DNA from: Aquanectria penicillioides
Taxonomy: Eukaryota; Ascomycota; Sordariomycetes; Hypocreales; Nectriaceae
Direction: 5' to 3'
Assembly (NCBI GenBank): GCA_003415625.1
Contig: PYIU01000001.1
Location: forward strand, 7,566,210-7,630,209
DNA: 64,000 nucleotides
Of this stretch, positions 57,140-64,000 are shown in pieces (within the stretch, counting starts at the first letter, position 1; each line of letters opens with the position of its first letter). The notes under the pieces are model-generated. The model was given only the letters and a program-made list of their open reading frames with translations. It had not been told where the DNA came from and did not search any database. A program made the translations under genes and the position numbers.

Positions 57140-57892
57140 TGCTCGCGTAAGGCTGACGGCACGCCAGCGGTTGTTCGTCCAAGCGACTGGGGGCGCCGAG
57201 GGTGGAAATACGGTATGCGAGAATCAACACAGCCTGGGCAATGGATGGAAATAAGGATTTGTTCTTCAAGAAGCTAGTCTGCCTTGCAACATAAATATCC
57301 CCTCGGTAACGACGGCACCTGACACTCCAAATAGGATTGACTTGCTGTGACCCTGGCTTTCTTCACCTAGGCTCGGGAAACATCCCTGTTCTTAGGCTGG
57401 CGAAAGGATTGGGGTCCACAAACAATGCTGATGAGCATCACATTGTTGCAGAGTAGATTGCGGGGTTTCGCACTACAGCAGCGCGTGTGTATCCACGAGT
57501 TCCATTTAATGCAGCATCAAAATGTTCAATATTCATGCAGCATGGTATTCAAGAAGGCATACAGACGCAGACTTGAAGAGGAACTATCTCCATAACCTCC
57601 GACCGCCAACACACGACAGGCCCTTCAATTTGAGTGAGGAGTCATGCTGACTGCAGCATGCCCTGTCACCCCAAGCGTGAACCGAAAAAATGGAAACGTA
57701 CGATTGGTCTCTTCTCCCTCGACTGAGCCTCCAATCACGCGCTAAATCCCTCAATCCTTTGACGCAGGGGGCGGTTACCGATCGCACTTAAAGCACCAGA
57801 CGCTGTCGTTTGTCAAAAGAAGCAGCGCTGTTCCTCCCTGTATTTCACTACCCCGGCCATCTCAGGCTTCAAACCCTAGCCACTGTCGCAAG
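57140..57892. promoter_or_regulatory. Shared divergent promoter of the NLR and HeLo genes
   Basis: 753 bases between the two start codons, without another gene. Joint expression of receptor and effector is inferred from this head-to-head layout. No clear TATA boxes were seen. Confidence 0.5.
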
Positions 57893-58843
57893 ATGGCTGA
57901 AGCATTCGGCCTTGTTTCTGGTGCGTGCGGTGTGGCTGCCATCTTCAGCACCTGCATGGAATGCTTCAACTACATCCAAATTGGACGCACTTTTGGTAGC
58001 AGCTTTCAAACGGAACTCCTCACACTAAGTCTCCTTCAGCTAAGATTGTCTCGCTGGGGCGAGGCGGTGAATATCTATGGTGACCCGCAGCTGGGCCGTC
58101 CCGGCGCTACGGAAGCGGAGCTGCAACTAGCCACGGACACCATGTACCAGATCCTGACTGTCCTCGCAGAGTCCCAGAAGGTGTCCAACAAATTCCGATT
58201 AAAGGCAAAGCCCGGAGAGGATTTGTCAGCGCTAAGCAGCACAGATTTGGCTGCCAATATTTCTACCATGCACAACAAAATGCGGGCTCTGGCCACCCGG
58301 AGACAGAAGGAGGCAAGTCTCGTCAAACTGGCGAGCTGGGCCTTGTACTACAAAGAGTCTTACACGAGCCTTGTGCAAGATGTATCCAAACTGCTCGAAA
58401 ACCTTGAGAAGGCATTCCCGGCCATTGAAGCAAGAGCTGCGCTAGCCGAGGTGGAGATCAAGCAACTCAGCGAGGACAGTAGTAAGTCCAAAGTAGACAA
58501 TGGGAAAATGTCAGTTCAACCTATAATCTCGGTACAAGAGGTGGAACCGTCGCATGACACGGTATCGGCGCAGGATTTGCTATGGGAGGTGGCCGCAGGT
58601 ATCGATACTGTTCTTAAACTAAAGGCCATTGATGCCGCGCAGCAAGGCATTTGGGTCGGTTCAATAGAGGCGCACAGCAATGCAAGAATAAGGGACGGAA
58701 ATTACTATGGTTCCAATTGGAAAGGAACAAGTCTTCTTCCAAGGACTAACACAACTTTAATCATTGGCAATATCAAAGCCGGAGGAAATGCAAGGGTGAT
58801 GAACGGCGACAGCTACGGCGATCAAGATGACTTTTGGAACTAA
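57893..58843 (+). CDS. HET-S-like HeLo-domain protein with C-terminal prion-forming repeats
   Basis: Predicted 316-residue single-exon protein with the architecture of HET-S/HET-s, a cell-death execution protein of heterokaryon incompatibility. Residues 1 to about 220 are a HeLo domain (start MAEAFGLVSGACGVAAIFST, then LRLSRWGEAVNIYGDPQLG); a central stretch links it to the prion domain. The C terminus carries two copies of a 20-21 residue amyloid motif: VGSIEAHSNARIRDGNYYGS at about 255-274 and IGNIKAGGNARVMNGDSYGD at about 291-310, 16 residues apart, with a final FWN as in HET-s. In the known system the receptor's own motif templates this region into a beta-solenoid and the HeLo domain then attacks membranes. 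The adjacent NLR carries one related motif. Toxic activity of this copy is untested. Confidence 0.93.
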   Translation: MAEAFGLVSGACGVAAIFSTCMECFNYIQIGRTFGSSFQTELLTLSLLQLRLSRWGEAVNIYGDPQLGRPGATEAELQLATDTMYQILTVLAESQKVSNKFRLKAKPGEDLSALSSTDLAANISTMHNKMRALATRRQKEASLVKLASWALYYKESYTSLVQDVSKLLENLEKAFPAIEARAALAEVEIKQLSEDSSKSKVDNGKMSVQPIISVQEVEPSHDTVSAQDLLWEVAAGIDTVLKLKAIDAAQQGIWVGSIEAHSNARIRDGNYYGSNWKGTSLLPRTNTTLIIGNIKAGGNARVMNGDSYGDQDDFWN

Positions 58844-59819
58844 TCAAGGGCTTCCTATTATCATATCGTTTGTCAAAGCTTGAATATGATTGGAGGATCA
58901 ATATCACTTCTTGAGCTAGTTTTAATATAATCTCAGAATATATTTGCAAATCGCTCACTCTTTCTTTCTATCGCCAGGCTATACATCAGACAACGTGATG
59001 GTAATTAGGCTATGTGTTTGTTCATTGCAAAGCTACAGGGGCGAGATCAGATCACAGCATTGATAAAAAATATTCAACAATTTCTATGAGGTCCAGCATC
59101 AATGAATGGAAAGAGAATATAAATGATATGAGATCCAGAATACGAATAAATGGGGTTACAAGCACGCCGGATATGAGTCGGACAAAGACAAAAAATCCTC
59201 TTCTCAGACGGTTCTCTACGATACTAACAAGAGATGGACCTCATGATAAAATGCCGTTTCTTCGCTTCGGGTAGGTTCCAACTTATCAAGCCATTTTTCA
59301 TTTCCTTAATTGCATAGAAATGGTGATCAACATCATACATGCTCAAGCTCGTCGTCGAAGCAAGTGTCAATGACACGTTGACAGATCCGCCACCCAGTAG
59401 TGCACCCTATCACTAATAGCATGTCTATTCCCAAGGGTGCCGGAAAGAAAACGGAAACAAACCAAACAAAAGACAGTTCAGGCTGTCTACAGCAGTGGTG
59501 CGAGCAATTCTTGCCACTTCCTCGATTGAGAAGCTTAGTCAACAATTTAAATAATGAAGGGACAAGCCTGGCTTACGAGTTCCTGCTAAACCTTGCCATT
59601 AGCAGGCACAAAAGCAGACACATCTGACGACAACTCAGCCAATCTATGGGCCTTTTTCGGCCTCTATGTCGCGAACCCTCAGCCCCTTTCGTATCGAAAA
59701 CAATTCGCGGAAACATAGCGAACAGGCACAATTTCTCCATGTCTCTGACGATGGCTTACGCGTCACAACTCTCTCTCGGTCGACTTGATGTAAAATATCT
59801 GCAAGGACCACTATGAGCA
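58844..59819. other. Intergenic, nothing recognised
   Basis: 3' flank of the HeLo gene and AT-rich spacer. The frames 59014-59274 and 59400-59627 lack family motifs. Confidence 0.45.
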
Positions 59820-59876
59820 GTGCGATTCGCACTTAGAAGGCGTACAAAAATCCGGGGTCAACCGTGCGATTCGCAC
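59820..59876. repeat. Duplicated 13-bp palindrome
   Basis: GTGCGATTCGCAC (arms GTGCGA/TCGCAC around one T) occurs at 59820-59832 and again at 59864-59876, 44 bases apart start to start. Two identical perfect palindromes suggest binding sites for a dimeric protein, about 600 bases upstream of the esterase gene. The role is inferred. Confidence 0.6.
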
Positions 59877-60385
59877 CCAAAAAAGTGGGCTCGGCGAGGC
59901 ACGCGGCATTTATACCGAACACCCTACACGCATGAACCTTGCCCAGGCAGGGCAGTGAAGCTTAGACGAAGGACAGCTCGCTTTCGCATTGCTAAATTAG
60001 CTTCAAGAGGGTTTTGGTTCACAATAAAAAAATAAAGAAAAGGAACAATGGGAAACTTATGAGAAAAAACATTGGTGTCGTTTTATGCGTCTCATTTTGG
60101 AAAATATCATTTTCACACTCATCACCATGTCCCTTTTCACGCAGATATCAACGGGGGCAAAAAGCTCACAGTTGTCCTTACAGCCCACATCTCGGGATGT
60201 CGGTGCCGGGGGTGTCCACTTTTACCCCTTGATGCAGGCGATGGATCGGAGATAATGGAATAACTCGTAGCAGGAAGTTTCCATTTTATAGTTACGCAAT
60301 TAGGTGACGACAGCCGGAGGGCTGGGACATTGAGCCTCGGCCTGGAGAGCATTTGCTATCGTTAGGGCATGAGCTCGATTAAATC
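59877..60385. other. Upstream region of the carboxylesterase gene
   Basis: No coding signal. Presumed regulatory region. Confidence 0.4.
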
Positions 60386-60390
60386 TATAA
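60386..60390 (+). promoter_or_regulatory. TATA element of the carboxylesterase gene
   Basis: TATAA about 90 bases upstream of the ATG at 60478, a normal core-promoter distance. Confidence 0.35.
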
Positions 60391-60477
60391 GTCCAAGGCT
60401 AGCTCTTCATCTAATCAATCTCCAGCACAGTTGTTCTCCTTAGATCATTATCTTGCATCCATCTACTTGTCAGCATT

Positions 60478-62133
60478 ATGCGAGTTGCCCCATTTGTTAC
60501 CGCCACTGCCATTGTGGCTGGTGTCAGTGGTGTCCATCTTCCCACCGTCAAGACTACCCAGGGTAGCCTCCGTGGTTCTATATCAAACTTCCGCTCCGGT
60601 GCAACAGTTTACAAAGGAATTCCCTATGCAGCGGCTCCTGTTGACGACCTTCGATGGAAGGAACCCCAAGCAGCGTCGCACTGGAAAGGCGTCTTCAATG
60701 CGACAGAATTTGGCCCTCAGTGTGCGCAACCGGCCAGCTCAGCTGGTATTTTTTCCACTGGGAAAACGTCAATCAGCGAAGACTGTCTTACATTGAACAT
60801 TTGGACCCCGACTTACAAGGATGCCTCCGATATCACCTCCAAGAACCTCCCTGTGTTTGTGTGGATTTTCGGAGGCCGGTTCGAAGGCGGATCTGCCGAC
60901 GTGAAGACGTACGATGGTTCCGGACTTGCAGTCAAGGACGTTATTGTGGTCACTTTGAACTACCGCCTCGGTGCTTTTGGTTTCCTCGCTCATCCCGAAT
61001 TATCCAAGGAGTCGGGGCACGACAGCTCCGGAAACTACGGTATTCTTGACCAGCAATTTGCACTGCAGTGGGTCCAAGACAACATCAAAAACTTTGGCGG
61101 CAACCCCAATCAAGTTGTTGTTGGCGGTCAATCTGCTGGCTCTTCCAGTGCATTGGACATTATGTACAGCAACTTGACTCAGGGTCTTGTCAACGGCGTC
61201 ATCGCTGAGTCGGGCGCGCGGTACCCAAAGGACCCCATGACAGGTGGACTTGCGACCTCGCACCGCAACATGTCATCAGCCCTGGTCCAAGGAAAAGATT
61301 TCCTTGAGAACAGCCTCAACGTTTCTTCCATCGCCGAAGCTCGCAAGATCTCATATGAGGTCCTCATTGAGTATGGCCAATCTTCGGACACCACATTTGA
61401 TGGCACAGTCTTCCAGAACCTCACTTCAGCTTTCATGAACCCTCCTCTATGGAGACCTGTCATTGATGGATATGTTCTCCCATATGGCTACGGCTAATCT
61501 TTGCGATTGAATGCTCATCTCGACGTCCCAATCCTGACTGGCAACAACAAGGATGAATCCGGCGCTCAGCCGGACACGACAATGGCTGTTACCGATTACG
61601 TTGCTGATTTCAGCGAGATGTTCCAGAATTACTCGTCCACCTTCCTCAATCTTTGGCCCGCAGGTGAGAACTCTACTTCAGCTGGTGATCAATTCAATTC
61701 GTTCTTCCGAGACCTGTCCCGCGTCTCAAGCTGGCTCTGGGGAAATGCTTGGGCTGCCGGAGGCGCCAAGTCCAATGTCTATGTTTACTACTGGACACAC
61801 TCTCCAAAGGAAAACCCTACCTCTGGTGCTTATCATGGCTCTGAATTGTGGTATACCTTTAACAACATCCCCTATGCGAGCTACTCCAACGTCACATGGG
61901 ATGCCGAAGATTATGCCATCGAGGAGCAGATGGCTCAGTACTGGGTCAACTTCATCAGCACTGGCAACCCCAATGGTAATGCATCCAGCAACTTGACCTA
62001 CTTCCCGGCTTCAACTAGTGACAAGAAGCAGGCCATGTGGCTGGGTGATTCGTGGGGCGCAAGCTATTTGACTGAGACTGAGGAGCGACTCGAGTTCATT
62101 GTAAATTGGCTTTCTGTGCTCTATGAGTGGTAA
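60478..62133 (+). pseudogene. Secreted type B carboxylesterase/lipase with one in-frame TAA
   Basis: An intronless frame of 551 codons encodes a normal-length secreted carboxylesterase, with a single in-frame TAA at codon 340 (61495-61497). Upstream of it: a signal peptide (residues 1-18), VYKGIPYAAAPVDDLRWKEP, EDCLTLNIWTP, VFVWIFGGRFEGGS (oxyanion hole), and the nucleophile elbow GGQSAGSSSAL. Downstream: SLRLNAHLDVPILTGNNKDE, and the His region SGAYHGSELWYTFNNIPYAS needed for activity. The frame is the same on both sides and no other lesion was seen. This fits a recent nonsense change (a GAA or GAG codon would need one or two changes), a sequencing error or programmed read-through. Without read-through the product would lack the catalytic His. 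Confidence 0.85.
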
Positions 62134-62818
62134 AACTTTACATTCTGTTGGTGTTTGACGAAATATTCAACACGGGGTTTGCGTCAAACACATGGACCAT
62201 TTTTTACATTGAGGATTTTTGTACACTACTCGGGCTTTTTTTGCATCGCAACCGTGTATAAAACAGTCGACTCAAGTTAAGAAAATTATCTGCGGTCACT
62301 TCCCACTTTCAATTAGATCTAGAAATATGCGATTATTTATTATGCATGGCTCAGTTTCCAGTGATTGAGAATGCCTAATTCCGGTTTATAGATGCCGCGC
62401 TTGGCGAGAGCAGGCTGCACGACTTGTCAGTGTGGCATTTTCGCATATCCATTGTTCTTGTTCCAACACTGCATTAGGGCTAAATTAGAATAAAAAAGGC
62501 GGTGCTAGTAGCTATTTGATACCCGAGCGAGGGGATTGTAGCGCCACCAATACCATCTCCCCATCATTCTATTGGGCTAGGCGGGAAGTTCCGTCACTCT
62601 TGTCCTAGTCGCGATACCAACTAGAGTCTCACATGATCCGGAGCTGAAAGGTCATTACAAATGGTGTGCGGCTCTCGGCTGACGGTTTCCAGCCATCTTT
62701 GGCCTTTTGCTTTCGGGAAGCCAAGAGGTCCCAGGGAGTAAAGCACATCGTCCTTCTAGTTGACCTTCAAGTCTTAAATGTTGAGTTCATCTCTTCGACC
62801 ACAAGTCTCGCAATCGGC
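62134..62818. other. Intergenic, nothing recognised
   Basis: 3' flank of the esterase and probable promoter of the next gene. The frame upstream of 62819 is open to about 62666 but looks non-coding. Confidence 0.4.
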
Positions 62819-63677
62819 ATGGACATACAACCGCAGGTTATCACACAAGCACCATTCTTGAGGCGAGATGCAATAACACCGAATCCACAGGTTTGTGGTT
62901 ATTTCAATGACAACATAGGTAATCATGTTTTCTCCTGAACGATGTCTTTACCATGCCGCTGATACTCCGTGATTATGAAAAGCATATCGAGTAGGCTGCA
63001 ATGGAACATCCACCTGCAGTACTCCTGTCGGTGGGAAGTCTTGGGGTTGTTGCGATGCAACCTTTTGCTACATACCAGCCAGTTGCGAAGACGCTGGGGC
63101 TTCATATTGCGGAGGAACTCCCTCTTCTCTCTGCCCATACTCTCCCATAATGTCATGGTTCGCACCCTATCCCCGTTGGAGCAGCGCTCTTAAGCCATGA
63201 AATAGAGTAACATTCAGCTTCAGTACCTACGGGGCCGCTTCCCGTTGCATTCAGTTTCTTATACAAACTGCCCCTGATGATAAGTCCAAGCTCACTTCAT
63301 GGGGCTGCGCAACAACACCGACAACATATATAATTCGACCACCAGAAACTGGTCAGGTAACTACTGCAACAATTTCCACGGCTACCACACAAACCATAAG
63401 TTCATCATCTGGGTTGTCTCATGATGCCACTATTATTCTTGGGGTTACTCTTCCAATTACGCTGCTTGCAGTATGTACAGCATTGTTCGTGCTGGTCGTC
63501 CGGCGAAGGAGTCGGCGGAAGCTGCGAACTGGTGAACTGACACACGGGTCTCGAGACATGACAGTTCCTAATACTCAATTACAGCCAAAACCCGAGGTTT
63601 CTACTGGGGGTGTGTATGAAGTTGAGAATACCCAGCTCAGAGCAGAGTTGGAAGGGCGAAACGTTGCATCGAATTGA
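62819..63677 (+). CDS. Single-pass, cysteine-containing cell-surface protein (tentative)
   Basis: Exon 1 (62819-62917) encodes FLRRDAITPNPQVCGYFNDN. A GTAATC...AAAAG intron joins it to VGCNGTSTCSTPVGGKSWGC, CDATFCYIPASCEDAGASYC and GGTPSSLCPYSPIMSW. After an in-frame TGA at about 63195 the same frame goes on with TFSFSTYGAASRCIQFLIQT, a Ser/Thr-rich stalk, a membrane helix (IILGVTLPITLLAVCTALFV) and the basic stop-transfer VRRRSRRK, ending at 63677. The layout, a cysteine-bearing ectodomain, Ser/Thr stalk, one helix and a short tail, resembles fungal surface sensors of the Mid2 kind. Either an unrecognised intron removes the TGA or the gene is broken. No signal peptide is visible, so a 5' exon may be missing. 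Confidence 0.45.
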
Positions 63678-63931
63678 TGAAGTAGTTGGATAACTGCACA
63701 AGAGAGACTGATTTGAAGCATTTCTATCCTGTGGGTTATTTAAAAGAACTGTTCAGAGTGATCTTCATATAGCTTTGTCATATCATCGCGTATCTACACA
63801 AATAACTCAGCAGTCACTCCAAAATCTTCAATAACGACTTGGTGTTTGACCGCGAGCAAGTGTATGAAGTGGAATTACTCGCCGCCCATTCAACAACAAT
63901 GACGTCACAGTTCTATCAAACTGGTCTTATT

Positions 63932-64000
63932 GGGCGAATGGTTTAGTGGTATAATACTCCCTTAGCATAATTCGTCGTACGAAAATCTGGGAGTGGTCCA
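63932..64000 (+). tRNA. tRNA-Ala(AGC), cut by the window end
   Basis: GGGCGAA acceptor strand, D arm GGTTTAGTGGTATAATAC with box A intact, anticodon stem CTCCC/GGGAG and anticodon loop TTAGCA|T. A 20-base intron separates position 37 from 38 (about 63970-63989), the canonical site. The T arm and 3' end lie beyond the window. Confidence 0.8.

Noticed and set aside
1..64000. CRISPR arrays, bacterial operons or prophage
   Set aside because: No regularly spaced repeats or bacterial gene organisation; introns, tRNA introns and gene families are fungal.

Overview
The window looks like nuclear DNA of a filamentous ascomycete (Pezizomycotina). Most genes carry several short introns of about 46 to 105 bases with GT(A/G)AGT- or GTATGT-like donors, CTAAC/CTGAC-type branch sites and CAG/TAG acceptors. 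The gene families are typical of these fungi: a Zn2Cys6 regulator, Dal5-type permeases, a SAT4-type membrane protein, a PL3 pectate lyase and a HET-S-like HeLo protein. I cannot name the genus from sequence alone.

Layout. 0-16 kb is gene-poor and full of wreckage. It has a PL3 pectate lyase (1.9-2.7 kb), remnants of a regulator and a transporter (3.2-4.8 kb), GH3 and permease remnants joined at about 5.96 kb, an intact fused FAD monooxygenase/membrane protein (6.6-9.3 kb), a dead SurE-type phosphatase (10.3-11.0 kb), an intact NmrA-like gene (11.5-12.4 kb), and a mosaic of NmrA-like and sugar-transporter fragments (13.6-15.2 kb). At 16.7 kb there is a tRNA-Arg(ACG) whose D-loop is interrupted by a 55-base insert that looks like a spliceosomal intron. 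17-31 kb has a secreted S10 carboxypeptidase, a TMEM184/DUF300 membrane protein and two Dal5-type permeases. 32-45 kb has a TauD-type dioxygenase, a divergent pair of amidohydrolases (one fused to a beta-propeller), an MFS exporter and a third Dal5-type permease. This stretch reads like scavenging of organic nitrogen or sulfur compounds. 46-53 kb has a TIGR04076-like protein, a Zn2Cys6 regulator, an aldo/keto reductase with a long N-terminal extension, and a SAT4-type membrane protein.

The most striking locus is 53.8-58.8 kb. A NACHT-ankyrin receptor of about 995 residues carries one HET-s-type amyloid motif at its N terminus. It is divergent from a 316-residue HeLo-domain protein that ends in two copies of the same motif. 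This is the layout of the known NWD2/HET-S amyloid signalling pair for regulated cell death, but with ankyrin repeats in place of WD40 repeats. The window ends with a type B carboxylesterase interrupted by one in-frame TAA, a cysteine-containing single-pass surface protein, and a tRNA-Ala(AGC) cut by the window edge.

Exon boundaries were worked out by hand from splice signals and reading-frame continuity. They agree with an unbroken frame in every gene called intact, but no transcript data were available.
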